The position numbers and the translations under genes were made by a program. Shown piece after piece: positions 1-7,322 of a DNA stretch of 9,721 nt. The stretch is taken from assembly GCA_029987245.1 (NCBI GenBank), contig DALTWG010000058.1:1-9721 (forward strand), written 5' to 3'. Position 1 is the stretch's first letter, and every line of letters starts with the position of its first letter. The notes under the pieces are model-generated. The model did not search any database, had not been told where the DNA came from, and worked only from the letters and a program-made list of their open reading frames with translations. This DNA is from Methanocorpusculum sp. (GTDB lineage Archaea > Halobacteriota > Methanomicrobia > Methanomicrobiales > Methanocorpusculaceae).

Positions 1-1
1 G

Positions 2-3000
2 GTTCATTTCGTTAATTTTACCGCCGTATTCGGCGAAAAAACCGAACGCTGGCAGTTGAAATTCACGCTTTCCAAAGACAGTACCAAAGTTATTGCAGGG
101 TTCCACTGCATTGAAGAAGAGGCGCAGCTTGAACAGAAACGTGACGAGCTTTCCACTATCGTAGAAGCAATGGCGGAAGATTATGAATGTCTGTTCCACG
201 CCGATTTTGACTCAGGAAACGAAGACCACTATCGTGAAAGCGAACATTTCTGCCGTGCGATTCCGGGATGGGAGGAGGAGACGAATTATACCAAACGTAT
301 GCAGCTTTTTGCTGAAACCCTGGTGGTGCCCGAAGACCGGGCAAAATTCAGAATGGAAACCGCGGCAGACAACGTTTCCCGCAAATTAAAGGAAAATAAC
401 GGCGCTTATACTATCCTCTACCGGATTTTGCTTAACGGAAAAACCCAGTGGTTCCAGACAAAATACGTCCATCATGCGGCACACGTCGGTCACAACTGTG
501 CGTTAATCGGCTTCCACAACATTGATGCGGAAATGAAAAGCACCATCGAGCGCCGGGAAACCATGGTAAAAAGCCTGGAAATCATCGATATCCTTGCCTC
601 CGACTACATCACAGTCTTCTATGTCGACCTTGCAACAGGCGAACTTACCATAAGCAAACTCGGCGCCGCCCCGGATACTGATATGGAAAAAATCACCACC
701 TTTGGCGCGTTTTGCGACTATTTCATGCCGCGCCTGCCCGAAAGCGAGAAAAAAGCGCTTGCAAAGATTACCGACCTTGCCTCGCTTAAAACGCTTCTTG
801 CAAAACAGCAGGTATATGAAAAAGTCTTCCGTTTCGGCACCGAACAGCAGTTTAAATACGTAAACCTGCGTATTGTCCGCGTTGACAATGACGAAGGAGA
901 CGTCCATGCCGCGGTTTTCGGTATCGCCGACCGTGATGCGGAAATCCGTCTGGAAAATGAGACCGCCGCTGCACAGAAACGCTACTATGGTATTGTTAAA
1001 GCGCTTTCCAGCGAATACGGTTCTATTTACTATGCAGAACTGAACTCCAATCTGCTTATTCCCTACAGCAACAGCAGAAACATTGAACGCAGATTTGGAA
1101 ACAACGCCTTCCATTCCATGACCTATTCCGAAGGCGTGCAGCTCTACATTGAAAAAGGCTGCGCGGAAAGCGATAAAGCAAATCTTGCGGAAATTCTCTC
1201 GCCTGACTTCCTGAAAAAACACCTGGCAGTACTGCCGTATTACACCTCGACTTATCAGAATTCAGACGGCCGGTATTGCGAGGTCAAATGCGTGCGCGCT
1301 GAAGAATCGGCTGACGTTGACGCCGTTGTTATCGGTTTTGCGGATAAGGATATCGAAATCAGAAGCCGGGAGGAGGCCGCGCGCGAAACAAAGCGCAATT
1401 TCGATATTATTCAGATTCTTGCCTCTGAATACTCCTCGGTGTACTACATCGATTTGGCAACCGACGAACTCAACCCCTATACCATGAACGAAGACACCCA
1501 GTCCGAGTTCGGTCAGATTTTTATGTCAGGCATTCACTACACCGACGCATACAAAATGTATGTCGACCGCCTGATTCACGATGCCGACAAAAAGATGATG
1601 CTCGAAGCCGGAAGCGTTAAAAACATCAAAGCGCGGCTTGCGGACAAAAAGACCTTTATCACCACCTATCGCTCGGCCGAGGGCCATTACTGCGAAATGA
1701 AATTTGTTAAAGTCAACGGTGAATCCGAGGAGCCTACAGCCGTTGCGCTCGGTTTCGCGGACAAAGACGAGGAAATCAGAAGCCGCGAAAAACTCGCCCG
1801 CGAAAACAAAATGAACTTCGACATTATTCAGATTCTCGCCTCTGAATATTCATCTGTGTACTACATTGACCTTGCAACCGATGAACTTAATCCCTACACA
1901 ATGAATGAAGACACGGAATCCGAATTCGGTCAGATTTTCAAATCAGGTATCCATTACACGGATGCATACAAACTCTATGTCGACCGCCTGATTCACGATG
2001 CGGACAAAAAGATGATGCTTGCAGCCGGAAGCACCGAAAACATCAAAGCGCAGCTTGCCTTCAAAAAGACGTTTCTGACTACGTACCGCTCGGCCGATGG
2101 CCATTACTGCGAAATGAAATTTGTTAAGGTTAACGGCGAGGCGCAAGCGCCTACGGCCGTTGCGCTCGGTTTTGCGGACAAAGACGAGGAAATCAGAAGC
2201 CGCGAAAAGCGCGCCCGCGAAAACAAGATGAACTTCGACATCATCCAGATTCTCGCATCTGAATATTCTTCGGTGTATTACATTGATTTGCAGACCGACA
2301 GATTAAATCCCTATACCATGAACGAAGACACCCAGTCCGAGTTCGGTCAGATTTTCAAATCAGGTATCCGCTACTCTGATGCATACAAGCTTTATGTCGA
2401 CCGCCTGATTCTTGCAGCAGACAAAGACCGAATGCTCAAAGCCGGTTCGCTTCCAAACATCTTGTCGCAGCTTGCGCACAAAAAGACCTTTATTACAACC
2501 TACCGGTCTGCCGAAGGCCATTACTGTGAGATGAAATTTGTTAAGGTTGACGGGGAAAATGACCTGCCTACCGCCGTTGCACTTGGTTTTGCGGATAAGG
2601 ACGAGGTTCTGCGCAAGGAAAAGGAAATCGAGACCGAACGCGAGCGCAACTTCGATATCATTCAGATTCTCGCATCGGAATATTCCTCGGTGTACTACAT
2701 TGACCTTACCACCGACGAATTAAATCCCTACACAATGAACGAGGATACGGAGTCAGAATTCGGTCAGATTTTCAAATCAGGTATCCGCTATTCGGATGCG
2801 TACAAAATGTATGTCGACCGCCTGATTCATGAAGATGACAAGGAAATGATGCTTAAAGCCGGCAGTTCCTACAACATTTCCCGCCAGCTGATGGACAAAA
2901 AGACCTTTATTACCACGTACCGCTCCGCTGATGGCCATTACTGTGAAATGAAATTTGTCAAAGTCAATGGTGAATCCGAAATGCCTACTGCCGTTGCTCT

Positions 3001-4237
3001 CGGATTCGCGGATAAAGACGAGGAAATCCGCGGAGAACAGCTGAGAAAAGCCCAGCTGGAAGAGGCAAGAAGCCGCGCCGAGGCGGCTTCGAAGGCAAAA
3101 TCCACGTTCCTCTTCAATATGAGCCATGATATCCGCACGCCGATGAATGCAATTCTCGGTTTCACGGAGATGGCGAAAAAGCATATTGACGACCGCGAGC
3201 GTGTGGTGGATTGTCTTGCAAAAGTAACTGCTGCAGGCGACCACCTTCTTCGCTTAATCAACGATGTGCTGGATATGTCAAGAATCGAGGCGGGCAAAAT
3301 TGTAATTGATGAAAAAACGACTGACATTTACGAGGCCGTGGAAAATATTACATCCATGGTCAATGAAACCGCTAAGGCAAACAATATTACTTTTACGAAT
3401 ACAGTAAATGTGACCGACTCGGTTGTGTATGCGGACTATCTGCATATCAATCAGATTGTGCTTAACATCGTGAGCAATGCAATAAAATACACGCGCGAAG
3501 GCGGCAGTGTGTCTTATTCGTTTACGCAGGTATCAGAGGCAAAAGACGGTGCTGCGCAGTACCGGATGGTTGTTGAAGATACAGGTATAGGCATGACGCG
3601 GGAGTTTGTTGATCATATCTTCGAGGAGTTCGCGCGCGAAAAGAATTCAACCGTATCAGGCATCCAGGGAACCGGTCTTGGCATGAGTATTGTAAAGCGG
3701 CTTGTGGACATGATGCAGGGCAGTATCAGTATCGAATCCGAGCTGGGCAAAGGGACGAAAGTCACTGTTGATCTGGTACTGCGCGTGGTGGAAAACCCGC
3801 TTGCGACCGTTTCCCGCATCCGGGCACCTCAGGAACCGGAAGCCGTCCGGCTCAGCGGCCGGCATCTCCTTGTTGTTGAAGACAATGAGATGAACCGTGA
3901 AATTGCACGTGATATTTTAGAGGAACAGGGGATATTCGTCGATGAGGCAGAAGACGGTTCTTTTGCCGTGGAAATCCTGAAAGAAAAAGGGCCGGCCTAT
4001 TTCGACTGCGTGCTGATGGATATTCAGATGCCCTTTATGGATGGATACAAGGCAACCCAGATTATCCGGGCGATGAAGGGATTCGAGCACCTGCCGGTTA
4101 TCGCATTGTCGGCCAATGCGTTCGAGGAGGATAAGAAAAAGTCGCAGGATGCCGGAATGGACGGGCATTTATCCAAGCCGATTGTGATCGAGGAACTGGT
4201 AAAAATGCTCTCAGAGGTACTTGGGGAGAGGGAGTAG
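2..4237 (+). CDS. Multi-PAS hybrid sensor histidine kinase with C-terminal receiver (5' partial)
   Basis: Signal-transducing kinase: it should autophosphorylate a histidine using ATP and pass the phosphate to its own receiver domain. The frame is open from base 2 without a stop, and the residues before the TTG at 56 continue a sensory-unit C-terminus, so that TTG is not the start and the gene enters from the left. Order: a partial unit (2-148), three diverged PAS-like units (149-571, 572-982, 983-1396), four near-identical units (1397-3064), and a coiled linker. The phosphoacceptor domain follows (SHDIRTPMN, His codon 3125), then the ATPase domain with N-box (NIVSNAIKYT, Asn codon 3476), DTGIGM (3578) and GTGLGM (3668). 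The receiver has an acidic pair (VEDN, 3878), phospho-Asp in LMDIQMP (4019) and Lys in SKP (4175). I see no membrane segment, so this part is cytoplasmic. No output domain follows the receiver, so the partner is unknown. The phosphoacceptor and receiver sequences resemble those of gut Clostridia as I recall them. The ligand of the sensory units is unknown. Confidence 0.93.
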   Translation, partial: VHFVNFTAVFGEKTERWQLKFTLSKDSTKVIAGFHCIEEEAQLEQKRDELSTIVEAMAEDYECLFHADFDSGNEDHYRESEHFCRAIPGWEEETNYTKRMQLFAETLVVPEDRAKFRMETAADNVSRKLKENNGAYTILYRILLNGKTQWFQTKYVHHAAHVGHNCALIGFHNIDAEMKSTIERRETMVKSLEIIDILASDYITVFYVDLATGELTISKLGAAPDTDMEKITTFGAFCDYFMPRLPESEKKALAKITDLASLKTLLAKQQVYEKVFRFGTEQQFKYVNLRIVRVDNDEGDVHAAVFGIADRDAEIRLENETAAAQKRYYGIVKALSSEYGSIYYAELNSNLLIPYSNSRNIERRFGNNAFHSMTYSEGVQLYIEKGCAESDKANLAEILSPDFLKKHLAVLPYYTSTYQNSDGRYCEVKCVRAEESADVDAVVIGFADKDIEIRSREEAARETKRNFDIIQILASEYSSVYYIDLATDELNPYTMNEDTQSEFGQIFMSGIHYTDAYKMYVDRLIHDADKKMMLEAGSVKNIKARLADKKTFITTYRSAEGHYCEMKFVKVNGESEEPTAVALGFADKDEEIRSREKLARENKMNFDIIQILASEYSSVYYIDLATDELNPYTMNEDTESEFGQIFKSGIHYTDAYKLYVDRLIHDADKKMMLAAGSTENIKAQLAFKKTFLTTYRSADGHYCEMKFVKVNGEAQAPTAVALGFADKDEEIRSREKRARENKMNFDIIQILASEYSSVYYIDLQTDRLNPYTMNEDTQSEFGQIFKSGIRYSDAYKLYVDRLILAADKDRMLKAGSLPNILSQLAHKKTFITTYRSAEGHYCEMKFVKVDGENDLPTAVALGFADKDEVLRKEKEIETERERNFDIIQILASEYSSVYYIDLTTDELNPYTMNEDTESEFGQIFKSGIRYSDAYKMYVDRLIHEDDKEMMLKAGSSYNISRQLMDKKTFITTYRSADGHYCEMKFVKVNGESEMPTAVALGFADKDEEIRGEQLRKAQLEEARSRAEAASKAKSTFLFNMSHDIRTPMNAILGFTEMAKKHIDDRERVVDCLAKVTAAGDHLLRLINDVLDMSRIEAGKIVIDEKTTDIYEAVENITSMVNETAKANNITFTNTVNVTDSVVYADYLHINQIVLNIVSNAIKYTREGGSVSYSFTQVSEAKDGAAQYRMVVEDTGIGMTREFVDHIFEEFAREKNSTVSGIQGTGLGMSIVKRLVDMMQGSISIESELGKGTKVTVDLVLRVVENPLATVSRIRAPQEPEAVRLSGRHLLVVEDNEMNREIARDILEEQGIFVDEAEDGSFAVEILKEKGPAYFDCVLMDIQMPFMDGYKATQIIRAMKGFEHLPVIALSANAFEEDKKKSQDAGMDGHLSKPIVIEELVKMLSEVLGERE
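149..1396 (+). repeat. Three diverged PAS-like sensory units in the kinase
   Basis: Three units of 141, 137 and 138 residues (149-571, 572-982, 983-1396) line up with the conserved units downstream. The shared pattern is an amphipathic opening helix (IIDILASDY, IVKALSSEY), a strand (FYVDL, IYYAEL), a mid-unit helix and a closing strand (VIGFADKD, VFGIADRD) leading into a charged helix. Similarity to the later array rises towards the kinase core: the third unit is clearly closer to it than the first. The pattern fits growth by duplication near the catalytic end, or loss of constraint at the far end. Confidence 0.75.
1397..3064 (+). repeat. Four in-frame tandem 417-bp sensory units
   Basis: Four units start at 1397, 1814, 2231 and 2648, exactly 417 bp (139 residues) apart. 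Each opens with NFDIIQILASEYSSVYYIDL, contains LNPYTMNEDT, SEFGQIF and YVDRLI, and closes with GHYCEMKFVKV and TAVALGFADKDE before a charged, probably coiled-coil connector. Amino-acid differences cluster in the mid-unit helix (after YVDRLI up to KKTF), the segment after FVKV, and the connector. Many third-position DNA differences are silent. PAS identity is inferred from the fold-like pattern and kinase context; no ligand-binding residue can be named. Confidence 0.9.
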
Positions 4238-4258
4238 GCGCGGGGTTTAAATATAATG

Positions 4259-4285
4259 AATTTGCGACACACTGTGTCGCAAATT
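4259..4285. repeat. 27-bp perfect palindrome in the convergent gap
   Basis: Arms AATTTGCGACACA (4259-4271) and TGTGTCGCAAATT (4273-4285) are perfect reverse complements around a single C. Outer GTTTAAA (4245-4251) and TTTAAAC (4284-4290) extend the symmetry, with an asymmetric 7-base insertion on the left. It lies 21 bp after the kinase stop codon. No T-tract follows it on the plus strand, so it is not a classic intrinsic terminator; it could be an mRNA 3'-end hairpin or a protein-binding site. Confidence 0.7.
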
Positions 4286-4320
4286 TAAACAGGTCAAAAC
4301 CATAATCAATACCGGACCGC

Positions 4321-4349
4321 AAAAAAAGCGGATATATAAGCAGATATCC
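4321..4349 (-). terminator. Hairpin plus T7 terminator of pdaD
   Basis: On the minus strand, arms GGATAT and ATATCC (an 8-base loop; plus-strand 4330-4349) are followed after GC by seven T residues (4321-4327), starting about 10 bp past the pdaD stop. A short CCGC/GCGG pairing also brackets the T7 run. Archaeal polymerase terminates at T-tracts, so this is a convincing end for the pdaD transcript. Confidence 0.65.
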
Positions 4350-4357
4350 AAATCCAA

Positions 4358-4852
4358 TCAGCAGACAAACACCGCAGTCGCAATAACCGTCGTCCACATC
4401 CCCTCAACACACACTGCATCCGCGCTGATATGCTCGGTCTTCACTATTTTCGATTCATCCTCCATAATCGTTTTCAGCATCACATCGGCCAGATTTTCCG
4501 CATATTCACCGCACTCTTCTGCAGACTGGTCACACGAGTGATACTCTGAAAGATAGCCGTGATGTTTGTCATGAATCTGCGGGACCGCAAGCCCGATTGC
4601 AGAAGCAATGCGCCTTCCCGGCTCGTTGCATGAATTGCGCGCCATAACGCAGTACACCACCTCCCCCTGCCGCAGATATTTTAATCCCTCCTCGCGCGAG
4701 ACAATATCGGCATCCGGCGGCATTATAGAAGACACATAGACCAGATTGAACGGCGCAATTTTTGCCTCGCGCAGCGCCATCTCAAAGGATACCAGTTTGT
4801 CTTTATGCACCCCGACGCCCCGGGTGAAAAACACTTTTTTCGGCAATACCAT
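4358..4852 (-). CDS. pdaD: Pyruvoyl-dependent arginine decarboxylase
   Basis: Converts arginine to agmatine and CO2, the first step of archaeal polyamine synthesis, using a pyruvoyl group made by self-cleavage instead of pyridoxal phosphate. The 164 residues match the usual family length (about 165). The self-processing site is VSSIMPP: cleavage between Ser41 and Ser42 would give a small beta chain and an alpha chain starting with the pyruvoyl group. Asn36, five residues before the first serine, and Glu103 in GYLSEYH correspond to residues I recall as functional in the Methanocaldococcus jannaschii enzyme. The first half (KKVFFTRGVGVHKDKL) is typical of methanogen members. The ATG at 4852 has no clear Shine-Dalgarno sequence, so the mRNA may be leaderless. 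The gene stands alone, divergent from nrdJ and convergent with the kinase. A histidine decarboxylase-like relative is a remote alternative. Confidence 0.93.
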   Translation of the reverse strand: MVLPKKVFFTRGVGVHKDKLVSFEMALREAKIAPFNLVYVSSIMPPDADIVSREEGLKYLRQGEVVYCVMARNSCNEPGRRIASAIGLAVPQIHDKHHGYLSEYHSCDQSAEECGEYAENLADVMLKTIMEDESKIVKTEHISADAVCVEGMWTTVIATAVFVC

Positions 4853-4869
4853 AATAGAGAATAGTATGC

Positions 4870-4879
4870 TTTGTAAAAA
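4870..4879 (-). promoter_or_regulatory. Weak TATA candidate for pdaD
   Basis: The T-rich element TTTTTACAAA, read on the minus strand, sits about 18-27 bp before the pdaD ATG. That is the distance expected if the transcript is leaderless. The match to an archaeal TATA box is poor, so this is a position-based guess. Confidence 0.3.
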
Positions 4880-4961
4880 GACTTAATGCTATTGTTTCGT
4901 CCCTACTTTAGCAGCCGCCCGGAAAAACCCGTTCCCACTCAGAGAGAATCCCCCCTATTTA

Positions 4962-4977
4962 TACCTGCTGACAGGTA
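4962..4977. promoter_or_regulatory. Inverted repeat TACCTG-N4-CAGGTA upstream of nrdJ
   Basis: Perfect 6-bp arms (4962-4967 and 4972-4977) around CTGA, ending 12 bp before the nrdJ TATA element and overlapping the end of a second TATA-like stretch (TATTTATA, 4956-4963). The position, just upstream of the promoter, suits a regulator site for nrdJ or for both divergent genes. No known operator consensus is recognised, and an inverted repeat this short can arise by chance. Confidence 0.4.
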
Positions 4978-4989
4978 GAATGAGAAGTC

Positions 4990-4997
4990 TTTATACA
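4990..4997 (+). promoter_or_regulatory. TATA box of nrdJ
   Basis: TTTATACA lies about 41-48 bp before the nrdJ ATG and is preceded by a purine-rich stretch (GAGAAG) that could serve as the TFB recognition element. A transcript start about 25 bp downstream would leave a leader of roughly 20 bases holding AGGTTGAT (5027-5034), an imperfect Shine-Dalgarno 3 bp before the ATG. Confidence 0.55.
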
Positions 4998-5037
4998 CAT
5001 CCCGCCAAATAATACATCACTCACACAGGTTGATGCA

Positions 5038-7278
5038 ATGACTGACTCAGTAGTTGATTCCATACTGGCTGCACGCTACTTCAGAACCGGCGAAAAGACG
5101 TTTGAAGACGTCTGCCGCCGTGTTGCAGACGCGCTCGGAGAGACACCGGCCGAAACTGAAGAATACTATGCAGCGATGACATCTTTAGCGTTTTTGCCGA
5201 ACTCACCGACATTAATGAACGCCGGCACCCCGCTTGGACAGCTTTCCGCATGTTTTACCCTGCCGGTAAATGACTCTCTTCCGCAGATTTTCGATGCGGT
5301 CCGCTGGGGCGCGATTATTCACCAGTCCGGCGGCGGAACAGGCTACAACTTCTCCCACCTGCGCGCCGAAGGCTCGCCTGTCCGGAGCACCGATGGAGTC
5401 GCTTCCGGTCCGGTATCTTTTATGCGCGTTTTCAATGCGGCAACCGACGTCATTAAACAGGGCGGAAGAAGACGCGGCGCAAACATGGGTATCTTAAATG
5501 TCTGGCACCAGGACATTATGAAATTCATCAAAAGCAAGGCAAAGGAAGGAGACTTTTCCAACTTCAATATATCCATTATGGTCTCCGATGCGTTCATGCA
5601 GCTCGTTAAAGAGCGCGCATTTTCCAATGTCTGGCTTTCCGACACCGAGGGCAAAAACATCACCGTCGGCGAAATCTGGGACGGTATTGTCGAAGGCGTG
5701 TGGAAAAACGGCGAACCGGGCATTTTATTCTATGACACCATCAACCGCGCCAACCCCACGCCGCAGCTTGGCAACATTGATACCACAAACCCCTGCGGCG
5801 AACAGCCGCTTCTGCCGTTTGAGTCCTGCGTGCTTGGCAGCATCAACCTTTCCAAATTTGTCAAAGACAATGACATCGACTGGGATTACCTGGACAAAAT
5901 GACGAAAATGGCGGTCCGCTTCCTTGACTCGGTCATTACCAAAAACGTCTTCCCGATTCCGGAAATCAAGGAAAACACCAACCGCACGAGAAAAATCGGT
6001 CTCGGCTTAATGGGTGTTCATGACGCGATGTTAATGCTTCGCATTCAGTATGACTCAGACGAAGGCAGAGGATTTTGTGAAACCGTCATGAAGCGCATCA
6101 ATGATGTTGCAATCGAGGAGTCCATCCGGTTAGGCAAGGAAAAGGGCACCTTCCCGGCGTACAACGGCAGTGTCTGGGAAAAGAAAGGCATTGTTATCAG
6201 AAACGCCGCAATGACCACGATTGCACCTACCGGCACCATATCCCTTCTTGCAGGCTGCTCTTCGGGTATTGAGCCGGTGTTCAGCTATGCCTACACCCGG
6301 CGAAATACGGTTGGCAAGACCTTTATTTTAGTGCATCCGTATTTCGAGGCGGAACTGGACCGCGTTCTCGATGCGATGGGATTTAAGGACGCCGATGCAA
6401 AAGCAAGGCATGAGGAGGTTGTAAACCATGTGCATGAGACCGGAACGGTGCAGGATATTACCTGGCTTCCGGAGTCGTTCAAAGCGGTGTTCAAGACGGC
6501 GCTGGATATCAACTGGAAGGACCATGTGTTAATGCAGGCCGCATTCCAGAAACATGTGCATGCCTCCATTTCCAAGACGATTAATATGCCGTACAAGGCA
6601 ACCAAAGAAGATGTTGCCTCGGCTATTCTTCTTGCATGGGAGAGCGGTATCAAAGGCATGACTTTATACAGAACCGGCTCCCGGGAAGATGTTGTTTTAG
6701 CGCTTGAAAAGAAGGAGGAGAAAAAGGAGGCGGAAAAGCCGAAGGAGGAGGCGCCCAAGACTGTGTCTCTTCCGGCAAAAGACCTGCCGCAGCTTGGCGA
6801 GTTCAAGCGTCCGCGCGAGATGAGCGGACGCACATTCCTCGCCCAGTCCGGCTGCTGCAGGCTTTATATCACCGTGAATCTGACACCGGAAGGAAAACCG
6901 ATGGAGGTCTTCATCAGAACGGTGGGCGCCGGATGCGAGGCAAGCAGCAATGCATTGGGCCGCAGTATCAGCACGGGTCTGCAAAACGGTGTGCCGTATG
7001 AGAAGTTTGTGAAGCAGTTTGCCAAGGTGCACTGTGTTTCTGCCATTAAGAACAAGAATTCTGAAGGTATGAGCTGTGCAGATGTGGTGGGCAAGTGCAT
7101 TGAGCTTGCTGCAACGAATCAGGCTATTGCAACGCTGGACAACTGGAGCATTGCACCGGCAACGCCGATGCCGCAAAAGAAGGTCAACAGATGCCCTGAG
7201 TGCGGCGAGGTGCTTGATTTCGGAGAGGGATGCAATATGGGCATCTGCAAACACTGCGGCTGGTCAGGCTGCTCGTAA
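5038..7278 (+). CDS. nrdJ: Adenosylcobalamin-dependent (class II) ribonucleotide reductase
   Basis: Reduces ribonucleotides to deoxyribonucleotides in the cytoplasm, generating the active-site thiyl radical from coenzyme B12, so no separate radical subunit or oxygen is needed. Active-site motif NPCGE gives Asn251, radical Cys253 and Glu255. The redox pair is Cys72 (LSACFTLPV) and Cys264, exactly 11 residues after the radical cysteine as in Thermotoga NrdJ. The phosphate-binding loop APTGT starts at residue 396. After a Lys/Glu-rich linker (about 557-575) comes a TSCPD-type domain (about 595-690), then a Cys-rich tail: Cys719/722/732/737/740/745. CPECG and CKHCGWSGC probably bind zinc and/or shuttle electrons to the active site. 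No ATP-cone precedes the catalytic barrel, which starts near residue 1, so overall activity control by ATP/dATP through such a domain is not expected. The ATG at 5038 has a weak upstream Shine-Dalgarno and a TATA box at the right distance. It is monocistronic, with a T-rich terminator directly downstream. Confidence 0.96.
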   Translation: MTDSVVDSILAARYFRTGEKTFEDVCRRVADALGETPAETEEYYAAMTSLAFLPNSPTLMNAGTPLGQLSACFTLPVNDSLPQIFDAVRWGAIIHQSGGGTGYNFSHLRAEGSPVRSTDGVASGPVSFMRVFNAATDVIKQGGRRRGANMGILNVWHQDIMKFIKSKAKEGDFSNFNISIMVSDAFMQLVKERAFSNVWLSDTEGKNITVGEIWDGIVEGVWKNGEPGILFYDTINRANPTPQLGNIDTTNPCGEQPLLPFESCVLGSINLSKFVKDNDIDWDYLDKMTKMAVRFLDSVITKNVFPIPEIKENTNRTRKIGLGLMGVHDAMLMLRIQYDSDEGRGFCETVMKRINDVAIEESIRLGKEKGTFPAYNGSVWEKKGIVIRNAAMTTIAPTGTISLLAGCSSGIEPVFSYAYTRRNTVGKTFILVHPYFEAELDRVLDAMGFKDADAKARHEEVVNHVHETGTVQDITWLPESFKAVFKTALDINWKDHVLMQAAFQKHVHASISKTINMPYKATKEDVASAILLAWESGIKGMTLYRTGSREDVVLALEKKEEKKEAEKPKEEAPKTVSLPAKDLPQLGEFKRPREMSGRTFLAQSGCCRLYITVNLTPEGKPMEVFIRTVGAGCEASSNALGRSISTGLQNGVPYEKFVKQFAKVHCVSAIKNKNSEGMSCADVVGKCIELAATNQAIATLDNWSIAPATPMPQKKVNRCPECGEVLDFGEGCNMGICKHCGWSGCS

Positions 7279-7280
7279 AA

Positions 7281-7298
7281 TCTCTTTTTTCTTATTTT
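7281..7298 (+). terminator. T-rich terminator of nrdJ
   Basis: Starting 3 bp after the nrdJ stop, an 18-base stretch is almost all T on the plus strand (TCTCTTTTTTCTTATTTT) with no hairpin before it. Consecutive T-tracts are the standard intrinsic termination signal for archaeal RNA polymerase. Confidence 0.65.
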
Positions 7299-7315
7299 AG
7301 CTGAATTTGCGTCAC

Positions 7316-7322
7316 AAAAAAA
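7316..7322 (-). terminator. T7 terminator of the glnA unit
   Basis: On the minus strand, seven T residues follow immediately after the TAA stop of the 157-residue gene. With the opposing T-tract at 7281-7298 this makes a compact 44-bp bidirectional termination zone between convergent genes. Confidence 0.5.

Noticed and set aside
503..1222. Minus-strand open frame of 239 codons opposite the kinase
   Set aside because: Antisense to conserved sensory units; the coding strand is certain and the antisense product looks like nothing known.
1397..3064. Assembly artefact duplicating one sensory unit
   Set aside because: The four units differ at many third codon positions and in defined variable patches, which a collapsed or duplicated assembly would not create.
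4853..5037. Cobalamin riboswitch for the B12-dependent reductase
   Set aside because: No B12-box-like conserved sequence seen, and the predicted nrdJ leader is only about 20 bases.
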